Shown here in pieces: positions 44,994 to 52,386 of a DNA stretch of 64,000 nucleotides (the stretch's first letter is position 1; every line of letters starts with the position of its first letter). Below the pieces are notes generated by a model, which saw nothing but the letters and a program-made list of their open reading frames with translations, made no database searches and was not told the DNA's origin. A program made the position numbers and the translations under genes. Source of the stretch: Actinoallomurus purpureus (GTDB lineage Bacteria; Actinomycetota; Actinomycetes; Streptosporangiales; Streptosporangiaceae); the NCBI RefSeq assembly GCF_024055795.1, contig NZ_JAMXMY010000003.1:310001-374000 (forward strand). Direction: 5' to 3'.

Positions 44994-45774
44994 TCACCCA
45001 CGGCGGGCCCCGACGGCCAGGTGGCGTGCGATGAAGTCGCGCCAGAGGGCGGTGGCCGTAGGGCTGGTCTCGCTGTGCGGTCCGGTGTAGCCGGCCAGTT
45101 GCTTTGTCCCGTGATCCCAAGAGGTCGAACAGAGCCAGTTGCCCGTCCCGAGGGAAGATCTCGTCGTCCCACTGGATGTGGAAGAGGGTGGGGGCGGTGA
45201 TCCGTCGGGCATCGCTCGCGACGCGCTCCGGGACGGCCAAGCCCTCATGCATGGCCGCTGCCTGCCGGAGACCGAACTTCCCGAACACCGCGCAACGAAG
45301 CTCGTCGCCCATGGCGGCCGTGACGGGAAGGCCGAACCGTGTCCCCATGGACATTCCCAGATACCCGAGGTTGGCGGTGTCCACGATGCCCAGAGCCCCG
45401 AGGGCGTCCACGGTCGACCGCCATTCGCCGGTCATTCGATCGAGGACGACCGCGATTCCCTCTGTCGCCATGCGCGCCTGATAGTCCGCGGCGGCCATCG
45501 GGGAGGGAACTCGCTCGCCGTGGTACGGCCCGTCGATCGCCAGCGCCGCGAGACCGGCATGGGCCGCGAACCAGTGGGCCCGATCGACGATTCGCTCGCT
45601 TCGCTTGTGCCCGCTGCCGCCGTGCCCCAGCAGGACCAGGGGAGGGGTGGAGACCGAAGGCGGCAGCCACAGCACGCCTGGGACGGTGCTCCCTGCCCGC
45701 ACGATCCGAAACGACCGCTCGACGACACCGCCGTGAGCCACCCGGCGTCCGACCCACTCCAGCGCCTCATACAC
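44994..45774 (-). pseudogene. Alpha/beta hydrolase (dienelactone-hydrolase-like), frameshifted
   Basis: A hydrolase of about 260 residues with PLVLLGHGGSGHKRSERIVD (oxyanion region), IDGPYHGER, nucleophile elbow LGYLGMSMGTR, and LFHIQWDDEIFPRDGQLALF. The frame then shifts at the T-run 45103-45105. In the adjacent frame the expected ending KQLAGYTGPHSETSP with the catalytic His continues to a stop at 44994. As written, the frame reads on to 44932 with no similarity. One extra base explains it, so either a real lesion or a sequencing error. Start GTG 45774 is uncertain. Confidence 0.65.
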
Positions 45775-45876
45775 GAAGACATCGAACCAGCCGCGGCTGG
45801 AGAGCGCACCTCGGTGTCCGCCTCTGGCCGTGGCGCGTCGGCTTGCAAGGCACCTGGTTCCGGCTACCGGCGGCGA

Positions 45877-46029
45877 TCAACTCGGTGCGCTCTCCTTATG
45901 CTCCTCCACCCGGACGATCGTCTCCGGCGACGCCACGGATCCGTACAGGGGGGTGAGCCCGAAGTCCAGGTGCGCCCCCACCCTCTGGCATGGATCACTC
46001 CTATCGGCGAGCCTGTCCGTCGGAGTCAT
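45877..46029 (-). CDS. Small hypothetical protein, last gene of a three-gene operon
   Basis: 50 residues: MTPTDRLADRSDPCQRVGAH opens it, and GLTPLYGSVASPETIVRVEE follows. Its ATG overlaps the stop of the preceding gene by four bases (ATGA), as that gene does with the one before it. This overlap pattern is the main evidence. No family is recognised. Confidence 0.45.
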   Translation of the reverse strand: MTPTDRLADRSDPCQRVGAHLDFGLTPLYGSVASPETIVRVEEHKESAPS

Positions 46030-46391
46030 TCCCGCAGGTAGGCGTGCAATTCTTCGGCGGTCATCCGATCGAATCGGGAGAGAGCGGCACCAATGAATCG
46101 CAGCTGGTCGCGGTCGCGGTCGCCGGTCGCCACGTAGACCGGACGGCCGCCGTGCCACCGCCACAACGGAACTCCGTTCAGATCCGCCGATGACCAGCCT
46201 GGAGGAGCCGTGAGATCAACCGTGAGATGTTCCGCGAATTGCAGACTCATGCGTGCGGCGGCCGGATACTTGCGGACGAGAAAGTCGAGTTGGAGCAACT
46301 CGGTGGATGCGGAGGGCGGTCGCTCCGTCAATGAGTCGATCGACTTCCGAAGCCGGGACAGTGAGCGCATGAGCTCTTCTTCGGGCGTCAC
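46026..46391 (-). CDS. Hypothetical protein
   Basis: 121 residues from a GTG at 46391 that overlaps the upstream stop by four bases; the ATG at 46370 is an alternative. A charged N-terminal helix (MRSLSRLRKSIDSL) is followed by FLVRKYPAAARMSLQFAEHL and PLWRWHGGRPVYVATGDRDR, ending FDRMTAEELHAYL. No known domain is recognised. It forms a tight operon with the genes on both sides and is divergent from the XRE/DUF397 locus. Confidence 0.65.
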   Translation of the reverse strand: MTPEEELMRSLSRLRKSIDSLTERPPSASTELLQLDFLVRKYPAAARMSLQFAEHLTVDLTAPPGWSSADLNGVPLWRWHGGRPVYVATGDRDRDQLRFIGAALSRFDRMTAEELHAYLRE

Positions 46392-46690
46392 CGTCGGCGG
46401 ATCGGAATGGAGACGACGTTCTTGATCGCCGCCACGAGATCGTCGACTTCGTCCGGCGTGAGGATCCGCGTTGTGTCGCGGAGATGGGCGATCGGCTTGC
46501 CCCAGGACCAGTACCAGCGAAGGGCGCCGCTCTCGTCCGGCCGGCATGTGACCTGCTCGGACAGGTGGTGATCCTCGGCGATGATCAGCACCGTGTGGCC
46601 GTGCAGCTCCGCGTCCAGGCCGGCCATCTGGCAGGCCTGCGTCAGCCACTTCGCGTAGGCGTGTATCTCTTCTGTCGTGTGCTCCACCAT
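46388..46690 (-). CDS. Hypothetical protein
   Basis: 100 residues, MVEHTTEEIHAYAKWLTQAC at the start and LRWYWSWGKPIAHLRDTTRI in the middle. The sequence looks like a compact alpha/beta domain (TVLIIAEDHHLSEQVTC). It follows AAGGAGCG-type spacing and starts the three-gene operon running away from the XRE regulator. This kind of small cytosolic protein often accompanies XRE/DUF397 pairs in actinomycetes; the link here is by position only. Confidence 0.7.
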   Translation of the reverse strand: MVEHTTEEIHAYAKWLTQACQMAGLDAELHGHTVLIIAEDHHLSEQVTCRPDESGALRWYWSWGKPIAHLRDTTRILTPDEVDDLVAAIKNVVSIPIRRR

Positions 46691-46832
46691 GGAAGCGCTC
46701 CTTTCTTGAAAGCCTCACCAGGATTTCTGTTGACCACTTATGATCGGAATGCTTAGGGGTGCTTGTCATAGCACGGCCACGATGAGGCGGCTCAAGGTAA
46801 TGCGCGTTATGGTCCGGCGAAAGGGGACAAAA

Positions 46833-47615
46833 ATGGGCAGGGTGCCGAGCCCGGCGCTGATCACTCTCGGGCGTCAGATCCGGCGATACCGCGATGCCGC
46901 CGGGCTCCGTCAGCGGGAGCTGGCCGAGCTTCTCGGCTACAGCGAGCCGTGGCTGAGCGCCCTGGAGACGGGACGGCTGCTGCCGAAGGCCGACCAGGTC
47001 GCGGTCATCGAGGGCGCGCTGCACATCCCAGCGGGCGTCCTCATGGAGGTCTGCAAGCAACTCGACATCGACCCCACGCCCCAGTGGTTCCGAGAGTGGC
47101 GAGACGTGGAGACCACCGCGGACGTCCTGCGCTGGGTCGAGCTCTCGAACATCCCAGGGCTACTCCAGACCGAGGACTACGCGGCTGTCCTACTCGGAAA
47201 AGATCAGGCGGCAGTGGCCGCGCGGATGGAACGCCAGCAGATTCTGACCAGAGAGTCTCCACGACCACCGACGCTGCACTTCGTCATGGACGAAGCGGTC
47301 CTTTATCGAGGTGTAGGAGGGGCCAAGATCATGCACGACCAGGTAAAGCAACTTGTCGACTCCATAGGGCCGCGGCTCACGGTCCAGGTTGTACGCTCGG
47401 AGACGAACCCGCAATCAGCAGGAGCGTTCATCCTTGCGACTGCGGACGGACGCGACGTGGCATACCTGGAGACGGCCGTGCGTGGACTAGTCACCACCAC
47501 CGGAGAAGATGTTTCGATTCTCTCGCGCGCCTGGGAGTCTGTCCGGTCGTACGCCATGTCACAGCACGAGTCGATCGAGTTCATTCGTAGAACGGCGGAG
47601 GAACGATGGGTCTGA
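46833..47615 (+). CDS. XRE-family regulator with DUF5753 domain
   Basis: A 260-residue regulator. The helix-turn-helix (about residues 10-65) reads LGRQIRRYRDAAGLRQRELA, then GYSEPWLSALETGR. Residues about 85-255 match DUF5753 (LRWVELSNIPGLLQTEDYAA, VMDEAVLYR, QVVRSETNPQSAGAFILA). This protein class is ubiquitous in Streptomyces and relatives and typically pairs with a DUF397 gene (BldB/WhiJ-type systems). The ATG at 46833 follows AAGGGGA; a longer frame upstream is not conserved. A miniature DUF397 gene overlaps its 3' end by 10 bases. Confidence 0.93.
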   Translation: MGRVPSPALITLGRQIRRYRDAAGLRQRELAELLGYSEPWLSALETGRLLPKADQVAVIEGALHIPAGVLMEVCKQLDIDPTPQWFREWRDVETTADVLRWVELSNIPGLLQTEDYAAVLLGKDQAAVAARMERQQILTRESPRPPTLHFVMDEAVLYRGVGGAKIMHDQVKQLVDSIGPRLTVQVVRSETNPQSAGAFILATADGRDVAYLETAVRGLVTTTGEDVSILSRAWESVRSYAMSQHESIEFIRRTAEERWV

Positions 47616-47701
47616 TCACTGATTGGCGGAAGTCCGAGCGCAGCGCACAGAACGGCGGCGCCTGCGTCGAGGTCGCCGTTGTGGAGAAGGCGGCCAAGTA
47701 A
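47606..47701 (+). CDS. Miniature DUF397 protein, copy 1
   Basis: 31 residues: MGLITDWRKSERSAQNGGAC then VEVAVVEKAAK. This is the N-terminal half of the DUF397 domain; the usual second half (VRDSKDPDGP...F region) is missing. It overlaps the XRE stop by ten bases, so it is translationally coupled. DUF397 proteins are partners of XRE regulators in the WhiJ-type systems; whether this half-domain still binds is unknown. Confidence 0.7.
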   Translation: MGLITDWRKSERSAQNGGACVEVAVVEKAAK

Positions 47702-47743
47702 CTCAAGGCAAAGCTCGCCGGAGCCCAAGCCAGCGGAGGAGTG

Positions 47744-47854
47744 ATGGGCTTGATCACTGATTGGCGGAAGTCCGAGCGCAGCGGACAGAACGGCGGCGCC
47801 TGCGTCGAGGTGGCGGTTTCCTCTGGGAGGACGGCGGAGGAGCTATGGGTCTGA
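47744..47854 (+). CDS. Miniature DUF397 protein, copy 2 (chimeric tail)
   Basis: 36 residues. It starts MGLITDWRKSERSGQNGGAC like copy 1, but ends in RTAEELWV, which mirrors the RTAEERWV ending of the XRE regulator. The DNA shows that the tandem unit carries the last bases of the regulator gene plus the start of the mini gene. GGAGGAGTG precedes the ATG. Confidence 0.6.
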   Translation: MGLITDWRKSERSGQNGGACVEVAVSSGRTAEELWV

Positions 47855-47940
47855 TCACTGACTGGCGGAAGTCCGAGCGCAGTGCGGAGAACGGCGGCGC
47901 ATGTGTCGAGGTTGCCATCGCGGAGAAGGCGGCCGGGTAG
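47845..47940 (+). CDS. Miniature DUF397 protein, copy 3
   Basis: 31 residues, MGLITDWRKSERSAENGGAC then VEVAIAEKAAG. The ATG overlaps copy 2 by ten bases, exactly repeating the overlap of copy 1 with the regulator. The third unit of the tandem array; a fourth, truncated one lies at 48231. Confidence 0.6.
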   Translation: MGLITDWRKSERSAENGGACVEVAIAEKAAG

Positions 47941-47952
47941 TCGGCTTTCGTC

Positions 47953-48700
47953 ACTGGTGGTGGAAGAGGGCCGGGTGGTGGGGGTCGGCGGTGCAGAGGA
48001 AGAATCCTCCGTGGCCGCCGCCCCGAGTGGGGGGACACCCGCCGGGGGTGCCGGTCACCACCGACGCCGCGCACACCCGCGCCGGAACCGCCCGCTATCG
48101 CCCTGGCCTCGTGTGATAAATGCCCATGTAATGGGCGCCGACGGCACGTCACCGCCTCAGCCGCCTTCCACTGAGACGATAATTTTCTTGTCTGAGTAGA
48201 CGCCGTGGAAACACACGGGTCCCCCCGAGAACGGCGGCGCCTGCGTCGAGGTTGCCGCCGGGGAGAAGGCGGGCGGTCGTAGAATCCCGGCAGCTCGCCC
48301 TCCAGGTCCGGAACCGGCGGCTCTTCCAGGATGTCGGTGACGTCCGATGCCCGTCGCCAGACCGCGCGGCAGGGGGCGTGCTCGGGCAGCAGTGGTAGCC
48401 GACGCACCAGAGGATCTGCAGCAGGTCGGCGCCGCGCGGAAACGTGATCTCCGGGAAGTCGGCGGCGGTCAGCTGGGCCACCGCGACCATCGGGATCTCC
48501 TCGTACTGGTCACAGTCCGGCGCCTCGCAGTGCGGCCACGGCTCGGCGGCCGGCCACAGGAGAGGGCCGCCGACGTGGCTCTCATGCGGGCCGAGACTGC
48601 CGGGGCGAGGGTGCAGCCGCACCGTCGCACGGGTATGGGCGCCCATGCCGGGAATGGCCCGTGCGAGGTCCACCGGGGGAGCCGGGGTCGTACGCGTCAC
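47953..48700 (-). pseudogene. Broken DUF1963-like gene, mosaic with DUF397 remnant
   Basis: A decayed copy of the intact gene at 54000-54851. From the GTG at 48700 it encodes PVDLARAIPGMGAHTRATVR and HESHVGGPLLWPAAEPWP down to LQILWCVGYHCCP, where a one-base loss near 48385 shifts the frame. At about 48280 similarity stops and a stretch of plus-strand DUF397 sequence (ENGGACVEVAAGEKAGG, 48231-48278) takes over. The C-terminal tail of the same gene reappears at 47953-48021, next to DUF397 copy 3. So an internal segment has been lost and foreign or neighbouring DNA put in. It is not expected to be functional. Confidence 0.8.
48231..48278 (+). pseudogene. Truncated fourth DUF397 copy
   Basis: GAACGGCGGCGCCTGCGTCG matches the mini DUF397 genes; the start is missing. 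It is embedded within the broken DUF1963-like gene. Confidence 0.7.
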
Positions 48701-48729
48701 CGGCCCATTCTGTCCTGCCGGTACGGCTT

Positions 48730-48800
48730 GCTCGGTGAAGGCCGGAGCCGGATGGTGATCTCAGACGGTTTGTCCTGGTTTCTGGCCGTGCTTACCGAGC
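48730..48800. repeat. 71-bp hairpin element, copy 1
   Basis: Ends in the inverted pair GCTCGGTGA / TTACCGAGC. It is 71 bases long and about 70 percent identical without gaps to 55385-55455 by hand count; both are followed by TTCGGCGCG. It lies between the broken DUF1963-like gene and marR. Confidence 0.7.
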
Positions 48801-48845
48801 GTTCGGCGCGCACATGAGGCGGCCCACGGCCCGGCGCGGCGGGCG

Positions 48846-49355
48846 TCAGCCGACGGTGTGCAGCATGGCACGGAGGATGCGCGTCAGCGTGGTGACGTCC
48901 TCGGCTGGGAGGCCGGAGATGAGGCGCTTCATGGTGGCCGCGTGGTCGGTGAGCGTGGCGTCGATGATCCGCCGGCCTTCGTCGGTCAGTGTGACGCGGA
49001 AGCTGCGGCGGTCGGCGGGGTCGAGGGTGCGCTCAACCAGCCCGGCGGCCTCCAGGCGGTCCAGCCGGCTGGTCATACCCGCGCGCGACATCATCAGGGT
49101 CGCTGACAGCTCTGAAGGGATCAGGGTGTACGGCGGGCCGGAACGGCGGAGTGCGGCGAGCACGTCGAACTCCCCGCGCCCCAGACCGTGACGTGCGAGT
49201 ACCTCGTCCACCTGCGTCTCCACGGCCCGGGTGAGCATCGCAAGGCGGCCGAGGACGCCCATGGCCGAAAGATCCAGATCGGGGCGTTCTCGCCGCCACT
49301 GGTCGAGGATCGCGTCGATCGCATCCCGGGGCTCCCTGTCCGCCTCTCCCGCCAT
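48846..49355 (-). CDS. MarR-family transcriptional regulator
   Basis: A 169-residue winged-helix regulator: LTRAVETQVDEVLARHGLGR, GEFDVLAALRRSGPPYTLIP, recognition helix SELSATLMMSRAGMTSRLDR, and wing VERTLDPADRRSFRVTLTDE. The ATG at 49355 lies behind AGGATCGGTGG. It is divergent from a broken cupin gene, with an inverted repeat between, so it probably once controlled that gene. The ligand is unknown. Confidence 0.9.
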   Translation of the reverse strand: MAGEADREPRDAIDAILDQWRRERPDLDLSAMGVLGRLAMLTRAVETQVDEVLARHGLGRGEFDVLAALRRSGPPYTLIPSELSATLMMSRAGMTSRLDRLEAAGLVERTLDPADRRSFRVTLTDEGRRIIDATLTDHAATMKRLISGLPAEDVTTLTRILRAMLHTVG

Positions 49356-49378
49356 GCCACCGATCCTATTCGACACAA

Positions 49379-49400
49379 GATAGTTAGTAATCGTACTATC
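49379..49400. promoter_or_regulatory. Candidate MarR operator
   Basis: GATAGT-N10-ACTATC, a perfect six-base inverted repeat between marR and the divergent cupin remnant. The AT-rich form stands out in this GC-rich DNA. Confidence 0.65.
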
Positions 49401-49428
49401 AAGCAGCGAACTACTGGGAGGGCGGCAC

Positions 49429-49978
49429 ATGACAGCGATCGATTCCGGCGACGGCCGGCCGGTGCTGGTGCGGGCGGGAGAGGCCGAGATCCTCGGCGAC
49501 CCACCGAACACGATGGAACTACTGGCGGACGCCGAGACGACGGGGGACTGGTCAGCGCCATCCGCAGCAAGATAGGAAGGGCGCCGACGGGCCGCCGCCG
49601 CACTACCACCACGAGGCGGCCGAGATCTTCTACATCATCGACGGCGGCCTGCGCGTCCTGACCGGCGACCAGGTCGTCACCGTCGGCACGGGCGACTTCC
49701 TGCTCGTGCCGCCCCGAACCCCGCACGCCTTCAGCACTCCAGCGCACACCGGCGTGGACATGCTGATCTTCAAACCGGGAGCCGAGCGATTCGGCTACTT
49801 CCGGCTCGGGGACCGGGTCCGCCGAGGAGAGGCCGGCCCGCAGGAGATCCTCGACGCCCAGGACCTCTACGACAACCACTTCCCCGACAGCCCGGTCTGG
49901 CGTCGTTTTCCGGGGCGGCGAGGCGGAGGGCCGCCTCCTCACCCTGCCACCCCACGACGACGCGGCCCCGGCCCGTGA
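49429..49978 (+). pseudogene. Cupin-domain protein, multiply frameshifted
   Basis: An ATG at 49429 opens PVLVRAGEAEILGDPPNTME, but the frame soon breaks near 49545 and again near 49578. In other frames one reads GPPPHYHHEAAEIFYIIDGG, LRVLTGDQVVTVGTGDFLLV, PPRTPHAFSTPAHTGVDMLI and YFRLGDRVRRGEAGPQEILD, a typical single cupin barrel with its HxH metal motif. A further shift occurs near 49910. At least three lesions make function unlikely. It is divergent from marR. Confidence 0.75.
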
Positions 49979-49992
49979 AGGAGACACCCGGT

Positions 49993-50047
49993 GGACATGA
50001 CGACTCATCGGCGTCGGAGAGGTGGCCGCCGCGGCAGGGCTGCTTGC
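49993..50047. repeat. 55-bp direct repeat, left copy
   Basis: Starts GGACATGACGACTCATCGGC and matches 51564-51618 with one difference. The pair brackets 1.6 kb that holds an amidohydrolase fragment, a SnoaL-like gene and a TetR gene. Confidence 0.85.
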
Positions 50048-50070
50048 CCGGGGCGGTCGCAGGCTGTTTC

Positions 50071-50196
50071 TCGGTGGACTATCCCTACGCGGACAACGCC
50101 GAAGCCGCCGCCTGGATCGAACGGGCGCCGATCAGCGAACTGGACCGCCGCAAGATCGCTCACGGCAACGCCCGAGCCCTGTTCGGACGGGGCTGA
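50071..50196 (+). pseudogene. C-terminal fragment of an amidohydrolase
   Basis: Reads SVDYPYADNAEAAAWIERAP then ISELDRRKIAHGNARALFG, the usual ending of amidohydrolase-2/ACMSD-type metal-dependent hydrolases (DYPY and a NARxLFG tail). The rest of the gene is missing: directly upstream lies the 55-bp repeat with a ribosome-binding site and start codon of something else. Confidence 0.7.
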
Positions 50197-50347
50197 CGCC
50201 TCACCACCGGCCAATCAGGCACCACATCCGGGATCGCGGCGCAGTCCAGTGCGGGCAGGGCGGCGGGCGACCTCCGCGTTTACTCACCAAGCGACCGAAG
50301 CTTGAGAGCCGGTCAATGGAAGGGAGATCAGCGCTCGTCCAGGACGG

Positions 50348-50767
50348 TCACACGACGGTGAGGTCCGGCAGGGTGTGGGCGCCTACGTAGTCGCGGAACA
50401 GCAGGATCCGGCCGTCGTGAATCCGGAAGACCTGGATACAGGGGACCTCGAAGGGCTCCCCCGTCGTAGTGACGCGCCCGACGGTCGTGAGCTCGACGAT
50501 CACGACCTCGGGGTCCGACGTCCGGTGGACCTGCCGGGTGCGCAGGTCCATGATCTCGAACGGCATGTCGCGGGTACGCGCCGAGAACTCCCGGATCGCC
50601 TCTCGGCCCTCCAGACGGGCGGGAAGCCCTTTGGCCGCGAACGGCATCTCGATCAAACCGTCCGCCGCGAACAGGTCCGCGAACGCGTCCATGTCGCGTG
50701 CGAGCAGCACGCGCCGCCGCCGTTCCAGGACCTCCAGCGGACCCTCTGTCGATCTCTGCTCGTCCAC
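50348..50767 (-). CDS. SnoaL-like/NTF2-fold protein
   Basis: A 139-residue cone-fold protein of the SnoaL/ketosteroid-isomerase-like superfamily: ARDMDAFADLFAADGLIEMP, LEGREAIREFSARTRDMPFE, and FEVPCIQVFRIHDGRILLFR. The last part with the paired Asp/Tyr-type ending (RDYVG) is characteristic. GTG at 50767 follows CGGAGG. It is divergent from a TetR regulator, with repeated operator-like elements between. The reaction is unknown; relatives are often small-molecule isomerases or binding proteins. Confidence 0.85.
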   Translation of the reverse strand: MDEQRSTEGPLEVLERRRRVLLARDMDAFADLFAADGLIEMPFAAKGLPARLEGREAIREFSARTRDMPFEIMDLRTRQVHRTSDPEVVIVELTTVGRVTTTGEPFEVPCIQVFRIHDGRILLFRDYVGAHTLPDLTVV

Positions 50768-50776
50768 GCGAGCCTC

Positions 50777-50819
50777 CGTTCAACGCTCGTTCAATGACTC
50801 GTTCAACGACTGTAGAACG
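50777..50819. promoter_or_regulatory. Repeated CGTTCAAYG elements (TetR operator region)
   Basis: CGTTCAACG at 50777, CGTTCAATG at 50788 and CGTTCAACG at 50800; the last is followed by an inverted GAACG at 50815. They lie between the SnoaL-like gene and the TetR gene. Confidence 0.6.
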
Positions 50820-50856
50820 GAGCCCGCTCTCAGTCAACGTCCGTAGAATGATCCGC

Positions 50857-51426
50857 GTGAGCGATCCCTCGGCGCAGCCGTCCCGGGCCGAGCAGCGGCG
50901 CAACACCGAGGCCCGGATCCTGGCGCAGGCCCGCAGGCTGTTCGCCGAATCCGGCTACGACCGGACCACCATCCGGGCGGTCGCGGCGGCCGCCGACGTG
51001 GATCCCGGCCTGGTCATGCACTACTTCGGCAGCAAGGAACAACTGTTCACCCGGGCGACCGAGGCCGGGAACCCGCCGCTGCCCGGCGGCACCGCCGACC
51101 AGGTCGCCGAGCAACTCCTCGACCGTCTCCGCGGATCACTGACCGACGAACCCGTCGAGTCCCTGGCGGTCCTGCGGTCGATGCTCACCCATCCCGAGGC
51201 GGCCCACGAGGTCCGGGCCGCGTCCCGCGTCTACAAGGACCGGATCAGTGAGGCCATCCCCGATGACCAAGCCGACCTGCGTGCCGCCATGGTCAGCGCC
51301 GTGCTCATCGGCGTCGCCCTCGGCCGGCACATGATCAAGCTCGACCACCTCGCCGACGCCGACCCGGAACAGATCGTCGAGATCCTCCGCCCGGCCATCC
51401 GCTCACTGACGAAGGCCGACGACTGA
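50857..51426 (+). CDS. TetR-family transcriptional regulator
   Basis: A 189-residue TetR protein: AEQRRNTEARILAQARRLFA, ESGYDRTTIRAVAAAADVDP, GLVMHYFGSKEQLFTRATEA, then a ligand domain with VAEQLLDRLRGSLTDEPVES. The GTG at 50857 lies eight bases after TAGAAT (50844), which would be the -10 of a leaderless transcript; an ATG at 50848 overlaps that box. It is divergent from the SnoaL-like gene and probably represses it through the CGTTCAAYG sites. Confidence 0.88.
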   Translation: MSDPSAQPSRAEQRRNTEARILAQARRLFAESGYDRTTIRAVAAAADVDPGLVMHYFGSKEQLFTRATEAGNPPLPGGTADQVAEQLLDRLRGSLTDEPVESLAVLRSMLTHPEAAHEVRAASRVYKDRISEAIPDDQADLRAAMVSAVLIGVALGRHMIKLDHLADADPEQIVEILRPAIRSLTKADD

Positions 51427-51563
51427 TCTGTCGCGGCGGTCACGTCATGAGGCTGCCATCGCGCCGTGATCGCGACCTGCTACTTCGACGACGTCAAACC
51501 CCTGTGGGCGCGCGCCTATCGTGACCTGGACCGCCATCGGCTCGCCGACCGGCTCGACGCGGC

Positions 51564-51618
51564 GGACATGACGACTCATCGGCGTCGGAGAGGTGGCCGC
51601 CGCGGCAGGGCTACTTGC
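51564..51618. repeat. 55-bp direct repeat, right copy
   Basis: One base different from 49993-50047. Unlike the left copy, it forms the first arm of the hairpin at 51596-51634. Confidence 0.85.
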
Positions 51619-51634
51619 TTCCTGCCGCGGCGGC
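51596..51634 (-). terminator. Strong hairpin after the VOC gene
   Basis: A perfect 14-base stem, GCCGCCGCGGCAGG with CCTGCCGCGGCGGC, around an 11-base loop. It lies 20 bases past the VOC stop on the minus strand and probably terminates that gene. Confidence 0.65.
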
Positions 51635-51654
51635 CGAATGACCGGTGAGACCTT

Positions 51655-52077
51655 TTATGGACGTACGTAGGTCCGGGTCATGATCTCCATGTTGTGGCCG
51701 TCCGGATCGGTGAAGTACGCGCCATGGCCGCCGAAGAGATCGTTGGTTCGGCCGGGTTCGGTGTGGTGGGGATCGGCGTAGTACGTGACCCCGGCCGCCT
51801 CAAGGCGGGCGATCATGCCGTCGAACCGCTCGTCGGGTACGAGGAACGCGTAGTGCTGCGACTGGATCGGTTCGTCGCGCTTCTCGTAGAAGTCGAGCGT
51901 CACGCCGTTGCCGAGGTCGACGGGCAGGAACGGCCCGAACGGCGCGCCGACCCGCAGGTCGAGGATCTCGGCGAGGAACTCCGCCGACACCCGCCTGTCC
52001 CTGGCGTAGACGGCGGTGTGATCGAGCTGAACGGTGGCGACGTGGGTCTCGGGAGCGTGCTGCTGGTCATGTGTCAT
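51655..52077 (-). CDS. VOC-family glyoxalase/dioxygenase-like protein
   Basis: A 140-residue VOC-fold protein: VQLDHTAVYARDRRVSAEFL, LRVGAPFGPFLPVDLGNGVT, QHYAFLVPDERFDGMIARLE and FTDPDGHNMEIMTRTYVRP. The His in QLDHTAV and the Glu in HNMEIMT fit metal ligands of the fold. The ATG at 52077 has GAGAGG upstream. A decayed copy of its last 14 codons lies at 55327. The substrate is unknown. Confidence 0.85.
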   Translation of the reverse strand: MTHDQQHAPETHVATVQLDHTAVYARDRRVSAEFLAEILDLRVGAPFGPFLPVDLGNGVTLDFYEKRDEPIQSQHYAFLVPDERFDGMIARLEAAGVTYYADPHHTEPGRTNDLFGGHGAYFTDPDGHNMEIMTRTYVRP

Positions 52078-52386
52078 CGGTGATGCCTCTCTCCGGTCCT
52101 GCGGTGTGCCTGGGTGAGCGGCGCGGTGGCGCCGAGAGTCAAGACGGGGAGAGGAGAGAGGCGGGGCTCGTGCCCGCCCCGCGGTCACGCGGCAGCCGGG
52201 CGCCTCACTCGTGTGTGGCCCATGGCCGACCCGGCAGTCACACGCTCGACCCTAGTCGCCGGCATGGGCAGGGACAAACGCTGTCGGGCGGCTCCGGTCG
52301 GTACGGCCGTGCTTGATCATTCGTGCGGGTCGTTCGGTTACAGTCGGGGCGGGATGCGGCGGAGACCTTCGGCCGAGGAGGGGGAC
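52078..52386. other. Intergenic stretch between VOC and methyltransferase genes
   Basis: 309 bases holding the divergent promoters. I see no small gene with a ribosome-binding site and no convincing repeat. Confidence 0.55.

Larger units (their letters stand above)
51466..51648 (+). other. Possible gene fragment with repeat
   Basis: In frame one reads IATCYFDDVKPLWARAYRDL then DRHRLADRLDAADMTTH before entering the 55-bp repeat. The first 35 residues look like protein; the rest is repeat and hairpin. I do not recognise it and would not call it a functional gene. Confidence 0.35.

Noticed and set aside
46026-47060. Long minus-strand frame extending the 46026-46391 gene into the XRE gene
   Set aside because: The upstream part lies opposite the next operon gene and the XRE gene and has no family similarity; a GTG with a 4-base overlap gives a better start.
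47606-48278. Repeated GAACGGCGGCGCC units as a CRISPR-like array
   Set aside because: Units are in-frame DUF397 coding repeats with unequal spacing and no unique spacers or cas genes.
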